Shown here: piece after piece, positions 1 to 7,628 of the stretch
How positions within the stretch are numbered: the first letter of the stretch is position 1
Layout: every line of letters starts with the position of its first letter
Assembly (NCBI GenBank): GCA_041395105.1
Contig: JAWLBB010000005.1
Coordinates: 186,001-250,000 of the forward strand
Direction: 5' to 3'
From: Opitutaceae bacterium
Lineage (GTDB): Bacteria; Verrucomicrobiota; Verrucomicrobiia; Opitutales; Opitutaceae
DNA length: 64,000 nt
Position numbers and translations under genes: made by a program
The notes under the pieces: generated by a model
What the model was told of the DNA's origin: nothing
Databases searched by the model: none
Seen by the model: only the letters and a program-made list of their open reading frames with translations

Positions 1-580
1 CCATTCTGAAGGCTGTCCTGCCCGGGACCGTGATTCATAGACAAAAAGCGTCCTGCCCCCCTTCGGCCGGACCTCGGATTCGAACGGGATCACCAGGAAT
101 CCGGCCGTCAGTTGCAAGACTTGCGGCATCACGCAGGCTGACAGGTGACCTGCAATCCAGCCGTGCCGGATGCCGCTTCCGTTCACCGGCCCCTACCGGA
201 GGAGGATTCTATCCGGAAACCCGACGTCCCCGGGCGATGCGTCAACCCCGGGGCGGCGCTACGCGCCACGCAAGGAGGACCGAAAAGGGGTCAATACGCA
301 GAGGTAGAATCGCGACAGAGAAGGTTGATACGCAACGTTGAGACCCGGGCCCACGAAGTCATATCTTTCTCGGACTGACGGGTTCAAGGATAGGTGAGCC
401 GTAAAAACCTACGCCAATAGCCCTTTTGAAACAGACGAATCTGGTGCGCAGCTCAACCCGGACGGTCCTCCGGCGGGTTCACCGAATCGGCTTTCCACAG
501 CATTGATCAACGGCCGCTTCCACCCTACGATGTGGCATAGCTGTCACGGAGATTACGATTTTGCATCGCGGATGGGAACC
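1..580. other. non-coding stretch before the first gene
   Basis: I see no convincing gene here; open frames on the plus strand read through a palindromic repeat (81-186) and have no recognisable protein character. A GGGGTCA heptamer of the kind found in the other repeats lies at 287-293. The last 100 bases lead into the hydrolase remnant that starts near 581. Confidence 0.6.
81..186. repeat. palindromic repeat family P, copy 1
   Basis: About 100 bp closely similar to 11312-11418; the core from GGATCAC to CCTGCAATCC differs at only a few positions. The copy is an imperfect palindrome: its left half (GGAATCCGGCCGTCAG then TTGCAAG) pairs with the reverse complement of its right half (GGCATCCGGC, then ATTGCAGG). 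This architecture resembles a REP doublet or small MITE. It is non-coding in both places, although both copies give similar spurious peptides. Confidence 0.8.
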
Positions 581-1341
581 ATGAAAAATGTCCGCTACAA
601 GGGAAACGCTGTCTCTTTCACCGAGTACGGCAGGCCGAGCGGATTCCCTGTAATTATCCAGCATGGCTTGATCGCCAGCATCGAGGACGGCCACCTGTTC
701 CAACCTCTGGTTGACGCCGGCTTGAGACTTCTTTGTGTGGCCCGTCCCGGATACGGAAGCTCGACTGCATTTGCCCTTCGCAACATTGCTGAGTGGGCTG
801 CGGTGACCGAGTTCCTTGTCACTGCGCTCTCTATGAAGCACTTCGACATTCTTGCCATGTCATCAGGCGCTCCCTACGGATATGCCATCGCGAACGGCCT
901 CCGGTCCAGAACAAGGAATCTCTTCATCTTCAGCGGCACGCCCGCACTCTACAACGAAGAGGTCCGGGCCATCTGGCCGTATCCTCTCGACGGCGACCGC
1001 ACACTACCGGAATTGCAGCAACTGGCCCATGAGCTGTTCTTCCCGGGTGTGTCGGAAGACACCACGGTGGCCAAAGACGTCCGCGACTCCATGAGGAACA
1101 ATTGCTTCGGTCCGGCACTGGACCTCTTCTACGTGGACAGGACTGGGGGTTTTCGCTGTCGAGCATCGAGGTCCCGGTCACCATGCGGCATAGCCGGGAA
1201 GACCACGAGGTGCCGTATGCGTCAGCAGAGATAACCGCCGGGTTGCTTCGCGACTGCGAACTGAAACCCGACCACGGAGGGCACTTCTCTGCCGAGGATC
1301 TGGAACGCTTCATCCGCAACAGAATGCTGCCACTCTGCTGA
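581..1341 (+). pseudogene. alpha/beta hydrolase, frameshifted
   Basis: Two overlapping frames together make one alpha/beta-hydrolase-fold protein. The first frame (581 to about 1135) has the oxyanion-region 'HGL' after strand 3, 'RPGYGSS', and a nucleophile-elbow-like 'LAMSSGAP'. The second frame (from about 1135, ending at the stop at 1341) supplies the last strand 'SSIEVPVTMRHSREDHEVPY' and the 'DHGGHFS' segment expected to carry the catalytic histidine. The reading frame changes near 1133-1141, around the bases GACAGGACTGGGGG, so a single inserted base is the simplest cause. Without the second frame the enzyme lacks its histidine, so this is a recent pseudogene or a sequencing error. The start at 581 is preceded by GGGAA; an ATG at 572 is an alternative. 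Confidence 0.75.
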
Positions 1342-1878
1342 GTCGGCCCACCATGGTCGGATACGCGGGTGACTCCGGGGAAAAAGGGAGCGAAATAAAA
1401 CCCGCAAGGGGCCGTCAACGCGAAATATTGAGTTCCGCTCTTTCTGACTCTACTGATATTCTGATCGACCGATCTTCGCGGACCGAACCGGACGCTTCAA
1501 GCGAATGGGATCCGCTACTTTGGGAAAAATGCGCCACTCCCTGCGATGTTTTCAGAAGAGCGCCAATCCGGCTTCCAATTCAATTGAGCGGTGCCTTCGC
1601 CGGGATCGGTATCATCCGCTTGGATATTGAGCCGGAAACTCGGCCAGGGACCTCCGGCCAGATCTTCGAGCGCCGCCAGGGGGGTTGGAAATCTCCGCCG
1701 CATGGCCGTTCTCATTCTCGCGGCAGGCATAGCGAGTGCCCTCAGGCGTCAAGGAAGGGGTCACTCGATTCTCAAGGTCCGCGGTATGGACCCATCAGAC
1801 CATGAAGTCTGGACGTGTCAATTTGACCCTTTTACGATTGACCCCTTTCACAAAAACCTGCTCAACGGAAGACAGAAA
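1342..1878. other. non-coding stretch with a GGGGTCA-bounded unit
   Basis: No gene is supported here. An open frame running into the next gene from 1591 has low-complexity, shadow-like translation until the lipoprotein start at 1879. The only structure I can see is the inverted pair GGGGTCA (1757-1763) and TGACCCC (1839-1845). Confidence 0.6.
1757..1845. repeat. 89-bp unit bounded by GGGGTCA / TGACCCC
   Basis: GGGGTCA at 1757-1763 and its inverse TGACCCC at 1839-1845 bound an 89-bp segment. The right half begins TGTCAA and ends ATTGACCCC, like the 26-bp element around the RAYT gene (TGTCAA ... ATGACCCC). I read it as a diverged paired element of the same general type; the similarity is short and could be partly chance. 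Confidence 0.45.
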
Positions 1879-2412
1879 ATGAAACCACCCCTACCCCTAC
1901 TTCTCGCGCTCAGCACCGGAGCCCTCTCCCTCTTCATGACGGGCTGCACCTGCAAGGATTCAGCAGACTCCGAGGCGCTTCTGGCGGCAGACCTGCAGTT
2001 CCATGAAGACCTGGCCATGTATGTGACTACCTGGGACCAGATCCTCAACGAGGGGAGAATCGACCTCATCGATGAGGATCATTTCACCCCAGGTATCACC
2101 TTGGTCGCCAGCCCGGAGAACATTGTCGGGATCGAGGCCTTCAAGGAATACTACCAGAACTTTCTGACAGGCTTCTCAGACATCGAGTTCACCGTCGATG
2201 ACGCTTTCGGGCAGGGCGACAAGATAGTCAAACATTGGACGTTCAAGGGAATCCATACAGGGGATTTCTTTGGCATTCCGGCCACCGGGAATCCGGTCAT
2301 CCTTGAAGGTGTGACCCTGGTGAGGATGAAGGACGGCAGGATCGACCGTGAGCAGGACTTTTTCGACAATCTCGAATTTCTGCAGCAACTTGGGATTATC
2401 CCAAGAGAGTAG
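1879..2412 (+). CDS. SnoaL-like lipoprotein
   Basis: A 177-residue lipoprotein: hydrophobic signal followed by the lipobox LFMTGC with Cys23 as the expected lipidation site. Residues about 35-175 match the SnoaL/ester-cyclase branch of the NTF2-like fold: an N-terminal helix pair, 'GIEAFKEYYQNFLTGFSDIEFTVDDAFGQGDKIVKHWTFKGIHTG', then 'GVTLVRMKDGRI'. Such domains isomerise or hydrolyse small ligands or simply bind them; the substrate here is unknown. The start at 1879 is chosen because it yields the lipoprotein signal and has GGAAG just upstream; the same frame is open further upstream but that part looks non-coding. It stands alone, with a CTGAAGGGGTCA element 30 bp after the stop. Confidence 0.85.
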   Translation: MKPPLPLLLALSTGALSLFMTGCTCKDSADSEALLAADLQFHEDLAMYVTTWDQILNEGRIDLIDEDHFTPGITLVASPENIVGIEAFKEYYQNFLTGFSDIEFTVDDAFGQGDKIVKHWTFKGIHTGDFFGIPATGNPVILEGVTLVRMKDGRIDREQDFFDNLEFLQQLGIIPRE

Positions 2413-2440
2413 AACTGAAGAGAAGGAAACCGGCGGGCTC

Positions 2441-2452
2441 CTGAAGGGGTCA
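2441..2452 (+). repeat. CTGAAGGGGTCA element after SnoaL gene
   Basis: CTGAAGGGGTCA, 29 bp downstream of a stop codon. The same words recur at 3298-3310, 5566-5577 and at the start of the 26-bp element at 13121, each time in an intergenic position. Confidence 0.5.
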
Positions 2453-2562
2453 CCTCTGCCTCTATCTTCAGTCCATGAAGCGGGGAGAAACTGAAAACTG
2501 AACGCCGCCTCAACTTCGCCGTGCTCCTCCTCCATTGCTCAAGATAACTCCGGCTATCCCTG

Positions 2563-3291
2563 TTGCTCATGTGTTCTGTTGCCACTGATGCCTTCGTCGC
2601 CGACGACGGCCCTGTTTACGAGCTGAGAAGCTATACGGCGCTTCCTGGCAAGTTGCCCGATGTCATCGCCCTGAGTCCGATTGCCCGCGCTCTTTTTGCA
2701 AAATACGGCGTGGTCGGTGTTGGCTACTTTGTCCCGGTGGAACAGAAGAACGGGGACAGGTTCGTTTACATCCTGAAGCATGCCAGCCGGGAGGCTGCCG
2801 CCGCTTCCTGGAAGGCGTTTCGGGCTGATCCGGAGTGGATCGCCGCCCAAGTGGCGAGCGGTTGGCCCGAGAATGTCATCAATGCGTGGGAGTCGACCTT
2901 CCTCGCCGCCACGGACTACTCGCCCGCGGAGATTCCCGCCCTGAGTGCCAGCCACGTCTATGAGCTCCGCACCTACACCTGCAATGAGGGCAAGCTCGAC
3001 GACCTCGACGCCCGTTTCCGCGATCACACGATGAAGCTGTTTTCGAAGCACGGCATGACCAACGTCCTCTACACGCACCCGACGGATGAAGACAAAGGGG
3101 CCGGGCGCACGCTCGTGTATCTGCTTGCCCATGACAGCGTGGACGCCGCCAAGGCCTCCTTCGATGCCTTCCGCCAGGACCCCGACTGGGTCACGGCCCG
3201 GAACGCCTCCGAGGCCAACGGAAAGCTCCTGGTCGACGGTGGAGTGAAGACTGTCTTCCTTGAGCCGTTGCCCTTTTCGCCGCTGCAGTAG
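2563..3291 (+). CDS. tandem NIPSNAP-domain protein
   Basis: About 242 residues containing two NIPSNAP-type ferredoxin-like domains: 'VYELRSYTALPGKL' near residue 18 and 'VYELRTYTCNEGKLDDL' near residue 130. Each is followed by a K(Y/H)G...Y core and a 'FRxDPxW' segment. NIPSNAP family proteins in bacteria are small dimeric alpha-beta-barrel proteins of mostly unknown role. The 5' end is odd: the frame is closed by a TAA at 2545-2547, so only LRLSLLLMCSVATDAFA-like residues remain of what looks like a signal peptide. The usable starts are a TTG at 2563 or an ATG at 2569. The N-terminus may therefore be truncated. Confidence 0.75.
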   Translation: MLMCSVATDAFVADDGPVYELRSYTALPGKLPDVIALSPIARALFAKYGVVGVGYFVPVEQKNGDRFVYILKHASREAAAASWKAFRADPEWIAAQVASGWPENVINAWESTFLAATDYSPAEIPALSASHVYELRTYTCNEGKLDDLDARFRDHTMKLFSKHGMTNVLYTHPTDEDKGAGRTLVYLLAHDSVDAAKASFDAFRQDPDWVTARNASEANGKLLVDGGVKTVFLEPLPFSPLQ

Positions 3292-3297
3292 AGCCCT

Positions 3298-3310
3298 CTG
3301 AAAGGGGTCA
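3298..3310 (+). repeat. CTGAAAGGGGTCA element after NIPSNAP gene
   Basis: CTGAAAGGGGTCA starts 6 bp after the preceding stop codon. It is one of a set of similar words downstream of genes in this part of the window. Confidence 0.5.
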
Positions 3311-3533
3311 CTGTTCCATAGTCCATCTTCCCGGCGGATTTCGACTGTTGATCATGACCCCCGTTTCACGATCTTCTTGTTGCTCATGTTTGATTCTCCG
3401 AAAGAAGACTCTTCCATGTTCGAGAAGACACCCATGCCGGGTGCACTCAGGACGGCTACCGGCCAAGCGGACCAACAAGGGATGCGTGAGTGCTTGACCT
3501 GCGTTGATGGCCTGAACCAATAGGAGGTAAAGG

Positions 3534-4787
3534 ATGACGAGAACACTGATCCACAACGGCACGCTCATTGATGGCCGAGGCGGGAATCCATTGCCGAACG
3601 CAGCCGTCCTCATCGAGGAGGGTCGGATTGTTGCAGTGGACGATGTCGAGTCCCTGAAACTGAAGGACGATCCGGATAATAAGATCGATGCGAGAGGTGG
3701 GTTCATCCTGCCGGGCCTGATAGACACGCACGTGCATCTTACCCTCGAGGACTTCAACCTCGCCCGAGCGATGGCAACGCCTTTCTCACTGCGGTTCTAC
3801 AATTCAGTGATCTACATGCGCCGGACGCTCGATGCCGGTATCACCTCTGTCCGGGATGCGGCCGGTGCCGACGCGGGTCTGAAGCAGGCGGTTGAAACAG
3901 GGGTCGTCGCGGGCCCCCGCGTGCAGATCAGCACAGCGGCGTTGACCATAACCGGAGGACACGTGGATTTCTGGATGAGGTCGGGCAACGAGTTCCAACT
4001 CCTTCCGGCCTACCCGGGGTTTCCCGATGGTCGCTGCGACGGGGTAGATGGCGTGCGCAAAAAGGTTCGCGAAGTGCTGCGTGCGGGTGCGGATGTCGTC
4101 AAAATCTGCACCACCGGCGGCGTCATGAGCCCAACCGATCATCCTGACTTCACCCAGTTTTCCCCAGAGGAGATCGAGGTGGTTGTGCAGGAGGCCGCCT
4201 ACCGTCGCGGCACCAAGGTCATGGCCCATGCACAGGGCGTTGAGGGCATCAAGAACGCGGTGCGGGCGGGGGTTCACTCCATTGAACACGGAGTCTATCT
4301 TGATAATGAGGCGATCCAGCTCATGCTCCAACACGGCACCTTCCTGGTGCCGACCCTGCTGGCGCCACTCGCCGTGATCGAGACTGGAGAACAGCGTGGA
4401 ATGCCCGATCACGCCATCCACAAGGCCCGTGAGGTTCTCAACGCCCATAAAGACAGCATCAGTCGCGCGCACAAAGCCGGCGTCAGGATCGCCATGGGAA
4501 CCGACGCCGGTGTCATGCCCCATGGCACCAACCTGCGCGAACTGGGCCTGATGGTCGACGTGGGTATGACGCCAATGGAGGCGATTGTCGCCACGACCAG
4601 GACCGCAGCCGAATGCCTCGGTTGGCAAGACCGGGTCGGTACGGTGGAGGTCGGCAAGCTGGCGGATATCGTCATCGCAAAGAAGGATCCGCTGCAGGAC
4701 ATTCGCTCACTTGAGGATCAGGACAATATCGTGTTGGTGATGAAAGGCGGAGACGTGGTGAAAGACAGAGGCACCCATCCCCGCTGA
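3534..4787 (+). CDS. metal-dependent amidohydrolase (imidazolonepropionase-like)
   Basis: A 417-residue cytosolic amidohydrolase of the imidazolonepropionase/prolidase-like group. The sequence shows the metal motif HVH (66-68) after 'GLIDT', the lysine bridging ligand at 190 in 'VVKICTTGG', His232 in 'MAHAQG', His252 in 'SIEHGVY', and Asp324 in 'MGTDAG'. The small N- and C-terminal beta-sandwich parts ('LIHNGTLIDGRG', 'GKLADIVI') are also typical, so the enzyme looks intact and full length. The family hydrolyses cyclic amides, dipeptides or similar bonds; the substrate cannot be told from sequence. A strong ribosome-binding site (AGGAGGT) sits 7 bp before the ATG. The gene has no operon partners. 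Confidence 0.9.
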   Translation: MTRTLIHNGTLIDGRGGNPLPNAAVLIEEGRIVAVDDVESLKLKDDPDNKIDARGGFILPGLIDTHVHLTLEDFNLARAMATPFSLRFYNSVIYMRRTLDAGITSVRDAAGADAGLKQAVETGVVAGPRVQISTAALTITGGHVDFWMRSGNEFQLLPAYPGFPDGRCDGVDGVRKKVREVLRAGADVVKICTTGGVMSPTDHPDFTQFSPEEIEVVVQEAAYRRGTKVMAHAQGVEGIKNAVRAGVHSIEHGVYLDNEAIQLMLQHGTFLVPTLLAPLAVIETGEQRGMPDHAIHKAREVLNAHKDSISRAHKAGVRIAMGTDAGVMPHGTNLRELGLMVDVGMTPMEAIVATTRTAAECLGWQDRVGTVEVGKLADIVIAKKDPLQDIRSLEDQDNIVLVMKGGDVVKDRGTHPR

Positions 4788-4870
4788 ATGCGGCCCGGAG
4801 CACCTGTCCTGACAAGACGCCCAATTCAGGCTCCAAAAACATCCGGGGGCGTCCCAAAAATCAAAGATCA

Positions 4871-5045
4871 AGGGGCTGTTGCCCAAAGCAGGACGAGCCT
4901 TGTTGTGGAGGCCCGGGAGTCTCCGGCAGGGCGCTTGGATCGGTGAATCCCTGAAGGGCTTTGCCGATCCAAGGAACGCGGCTGGGAACCCGTGCAACCG
5001 CAACCCTATCGGGCTGAGGCCATCCTGATTGGGTCAACAGCCCCT
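4871..5045. repeat. 175-bp imperfect palindromic element
   Basis: The ends are inverted: AGGGGCTGTTGCCCAA at 4871-4886 and TTGGGTCAACAGCCCCT at 5029-5045 (one extra T). The similarity continues inward (CAGGACGAGCC against CAGGATGGCC). In the middle there is a perfect 10-bp stem, CTTGGATCGG at 4934-4943 and CCGATCCAAG at 4964-4973, with a 20-base loop. Transcribed, the whole would fold into one long hairpin. It fills most of the 335-bp gap between the amidohydrolase and the next gene. It is non-coding; a MITE-like origin or a strong transcription barrier are both possible. Confidence 0.7.
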
Positions 5046-5122
5046 CAAGGACCGACCCTTTCACCCGCTTCAATGACCCGGACAATCGATGGACTCGACT
5101 TCGGTTCGTCTTGGCTCAAGAC

Positions 5123-5542
5123 ATGAATTTGCGAACCATTTTTGCGGCAATGGCAATGATTACCGGCGGATCGCTTTCCTCTTCCAAGATTCCCCCTGCT
5201 TCCGGAGCCGAGGCGGAACTTATCGCCCTGGACAAAGCGTGGATCGACGCCGAAGTGAACCGTGACCAGGCCACACTGGAGCAAATCCTGGACGAGCGGT
5301 TCCTCGCGACGTTCTCTTCCGGCAAGACCATCGATCGGACCGCCTACATCGCCTGGATCATGGAGAGTGAGATCGAGCCGTTCGAGGTGCTCCACGACGA
5401 GATCCGGGTGCATGGCGACACGGCACTTGTCATCGACAGTACCCTCGATCGTCTGACGAAACTCACATATGTCGCGGTCAAGAAGGAAGGACAATGGCGC
5501 GTGATCTCGCAGACCTTTACCCATTCGGCGCCACCAGAGTGA
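5123..5542 (+). CDS. NTF2-like (DUF4440/SnoaL) small protein
   Basis: About 139 residues with an apparent N-terminal export signal ('LRTIFAAMAMITGGS') and an NTF2-like domain. The domain shows 'LIALDKAWIDAEVNRDQATLEQILDERFLATFSSGKTIDR', then a cone of beta strands ending 'YVAVKKEGQWRVISQTFT', the usual end of DUF4440-type proteins. Function is unknown; relatives are ligand-binding or small-molecule-modifying domains. I chose the internal ATG because it begins the signal-like segment; a TTG four codons earlier is possible. A CTGAAAGGGTCA word follows 23 bp after the stop. Confidence 0.75.
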   Translation: MNLRTIFAAMAMITGGSLSSSKIPPASGAEAELIALDKAWIDAEVNRDQATLEQILDERFLATFSSGKTIDRTAYIAWIMESEIEPFEVLHDEIRVHGDTALVIDSTLDRLTKLTYVAVKKEGQWRVISQTFTHSAPPE

Positions 5543-5565
5543 GTGGTGCGAGCAACGGGTGCATC

Positions 5566-5577
5566 CTGAAAGGGTCA
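5566..5577 (+). repeat. CTGAAAGGGTCA element
   Basis: Degenerate member (AGGGTCA rather than GGGGTCA) of the post-stop-codon words seen at 2441 and 3298. Confidence 0.35.
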
Positions 5578-5672
5578 CCACTTCAGAATACACTTCAGTC
5601 AGTCGGAATACCGGCCCAAACGGGGATCAACAGCCCGACCCGGTATAAGCTATTGAGAAATCGACGCATCGA

Positions 5673-6119
5673 ATGCCCAAACATACCGTAATCAATCCCG
5701 GTGATCTGAATTGGAGGAAATCCAATCTGATGATGGTTCCCAACGCGGACTTCCTCGAGCGGACCGGAAGCGCGAACCTGGGGGCACGTTTGTGGAAGCT
5801 GCCACCGAGGAGTGCCAACACCCTGCACAATCACATCACTGCCGAAGAGTTCTACTTTGTCCTCGAAGGCGTCGGTCGAATCCGGATCGACGGCGAGGTC
5901 TTGACCATCGAGAAGCACGGCGGCGTTCATGTGATGCCCGATCAGCTCCGCCAGATCTTCAACGACTCCGATTCGGAGGTTCTGTGGCTGATCATCGGCG
6001 GGCCGGAGAAGGAACTTGCGAAAGGTGAAGTATTCGACCCGGGCAAGTTCTACCCGACCGACCCGAAGGCGTTGCCGCAAGAGCTGGATGGATACGTCTG
6101 GCCACCCGAAGAAGGCTGA
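5673..6119 (+). CDS. cupin-domain protein
   Basis: A 148-residue single-domain cupin. Cupin motif 1 is visible as 'NTLHNHITAEEFYFVLEGVGRIRIDGE' (two His and a Glu as metal ligands), and motif 2 as 'HGGVHVMPDQLRQIFNDSD', followed by 'EVLWLIIGGPE'. Motif 2 has its histidine shifted, so metal binding may rest on fewer ligands than in classical cupins. Small cupins like this act as dioxygenases, isomerases or sugar-binding sensors; nothing here specifies which. The gene stands alone between the GGGTCA-word region and the toxin-antitoxin pair. Confidence 0.85.
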   Translation: MPKHTVINPGDLNWRKSNLMMVPNADFLERTGSANLGARLWKLPPRSANTLHNHITAEEFYFVLEGVGRIRIDGEVLTIEKHGGVHVMPDQLRQIFNDSDSEVLWLIIGGPEKELAKGEVFDPGKFYPTDPKALPQELDGYVWPPEEG

Positions 6120-6230
6120 ACGGGCCAAGGAAGGTTGACGCCTCTCGAACCGGGGTTCTTGCCCCGGAATCGACTTTGCCGCGGGCATTAATTCTTCATC
6201 CCTGATTGATATTGATACGGGTCACCCTAC

Positions 6231-6259
6231 TTGACAATATGGGTGTATGGGTCTATTGT
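6231..6259 (+). promoter_or_regulatory. sigma-70-type promoter of vapBC, leaderless
   Basis: TTGACA at 6231-6236 and TATTGT at 6254-6259 are separated by exactly 17 bp. Transcription would be expected to begin about 7 bp after the second box, which is at the antitoxin ATG (6266). No Shine-Dalgarno sequence fits between them. Confidence 0.6.
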
Positions 6260-6265
6260 CGCGAG

Positions 6266-6505
6266 ATGAAGACGACCCTGGATATCTCGGACAACCTCCT
6301 TCTTCGCGCGAAGGCATTGGCTCGAAGGAGAGGGACCACCCTGCGGAGCCTGACTGAGCAGGGATTGACCCGTATCCTCGACGAGGAGCCCAACCAAACA
6401 TCTGCAAAGATCCAACCGGTGACCTTCAGGGGCAGGGGGCTGTCTCCTGAGTTCGAGGGCGCCGGTTGGCAACGGATTCGTGACGCCGCCTACGAAGAGT
6501 GCTGA
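6266..6505 (+). CDS. VapB-family antitoxin
   Basis: A 79-residue antitoxin. The N-terminal 'MKTTLDISDNLLLRAKALARRRGTTLRSLTEQGLTRIL' is the type II-antitoxin_VapB ribbon-helix-helix-like form, which binds its own promoter; the C-terminal half is the toxin-neutralising tail ('LSPEFEGAGWQRIRDAAYEE'). It sits 3 bp upstream of the PIN toxin, the usual antitoxin-first order. I start at 6266 rather than at the upstream in-frame ATG (6206) because the family begins with this methionine and a good promoter overlaps the extra codons. Confidence 0.88.
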   Translation: MKTTLDISDNLLLRAKALARRRGTTLRSLTEQGLTRILDEEPNQTSAKIQPVTFRGRGLSPEFEGAGWQRIRDAAYEEC

Positions 6506-6508
6506 ACC

Positions 6509-6943
6509 ATGATCGCCGTTGACACCAATATCCTGATCTATGCGCTGCGCGAGGATTCGTCGTTCCACGATTCGGCACTGGGCAGCCTGGTCGGTCTCGT
6601 CCGATCCGGAGACCGTTGGTCGATCCCCTGGCCCTGCGTGCACGAATTCATCTCGATTGCCACGCACCCGCGCATCTATTCCCCTCCCACCCCGCTCAAG
6701 ATCAGCCTGAATGCCCTTGACGCCTGGTTGGGTTCAACCAATTGCGAGCTCCTCGCGGAAGGACCCGGTTACTGGGATACTCTCCAGCAAATTGCAGAAA
6801 AGGCAGACTGCCGGGGATCGATGATCCACGATGCGCGGATCGCGGCCCTCTGCCTACATCATGGGGTCGACGAGTTGTGGAGTGTCGATCGGGATTTCTC
6901 CCGCTTCCCCACGCTCAAGCTGCACAATCCTCTGCAATCATGA
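6509..6943 (+). CDS. VapC-family PIN-domain toxin
   Basis: A 144-residue PIN-domain ribonuclease toxin. The acidic metal site is recognisable: Asp5 in 'MIAVDTNILIYALRED', the Glu in 'WPCVHEFISIA', and the Asp residues in 'MIHDARIAAL' and 'WSVDRDFSRFP'. VapC toxins cleave structured RNAs (tRNA or rRNA) when not held by VapB. It is cotranscribed with the antitoxin just upstream (3-bp gap) and presumably repressed by the VapBC complex at the promoter at 6231-6259. The pair looks intact. Confidence 0.9.
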   Translation: MIAVDTNILIYALREDSSFHDSALGSLVGLVRSGDRWSIPWPCVHEFISIATHPRIYSPPTPLKISLNALDAWLGSTNCELLAEGPGYWDTLQQIAEKADCRGSMIHDARIAALCLHHGVDELWSVDRDFSRFPTLKLHNPLQS

Positions 6944-6990
6944 CCGGATCAGAGTGAGCCCGAAACCTCCCTCTCGGAATCCGAAGCAAT

Positions 6991-7491
6991 ATGAGGTCTG
7001 AATGGCACTTGAGGGAACTTGAACCCGGCGACCAGGATTTCCTGTGGGAAATGCTTTATGTCGCATTGTGGGATGCTCCGGGCATGCCAAGGAGACCACG
7101 CAGTATCCTGAAAGACCCGAGGATAATGCGCCTTGTTGAGAACTGGGGGCGACCGGACGACTTCGGGCTGGTGACCGTCGATCGGAATTCCGGCGAACAT
7201 GCCGGAGCCATCTGGTCCCGACTGGACAGATTCGATGGTCTCGAAGACTACGGCTGCAGCTATCCCTGCCTTGGTATTGCGGTAGCTGAGCCCTATCAGG
7301 GCAGCGGCGTGGGAACCCTCCTGATGAGCCGGTTTATCGAAGATCTGCGGGATCGGGTAAGCGGACTCAGATTGGGGGTCAATCCGGAGAACTCCCGCGC
7401 CCTGCGGCTTTATGAGAAATCCGGCTTCGTCCAGTATGCCGTCGGAGCTGGCGATTACCCCCAGATGAAGCTGACGTTCAGGCAGTCATGA
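6991..7491 (+). CDS. GNAT-family N-acetyltransferase
   Basis: A 166-residue GNAT acetyltransferase. Motif A is 'LGIAVAEPYQGSGVGTLLMSRFIEDL' (the acetyl-CoA pyrophosphate loop Q-G-S-G-V-G), followed by 'LGVNPENSRALRLYEKSGFVQY', typical of the RimI-like branch. The N-terminal 'LRELEPGDQDFLWEMLYVALW' is common in enzymes acting on small molecules or peptides. The substrate is unknown. It lies 47 bp after vapC on the same strand but shows no functional link with it. Confidence 0.88.
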   Translation: MRSEWHLRELEPGDQDFLWEMLYVALWDAPGMPRRPRSILKDPRIMRLVENWGRPDDFGLVTVDRNSGEHAGAIWSRLDRFDGLEDYGCSYPCLGIAVAEPYQGSGVGTLLMSRFIEDLRDRVSGLRLGVNPENSRALRLYEKSGFVQYAVGAGDYPQMKLTFRQS

Positions 7492-7628
7492 CGGGGCCAT
7501 CCTGGCGCAGCTGGTCAGCCAGCGATCTCCTGTGCCTGCCCTCCCAATGCATGATGACCTCCTGGAGCAACTCTGACGGAGTCAAGTCTCTGCGGATCGA
7601 ACGGTGAAACCGAGCCCGTGATCGCAAG

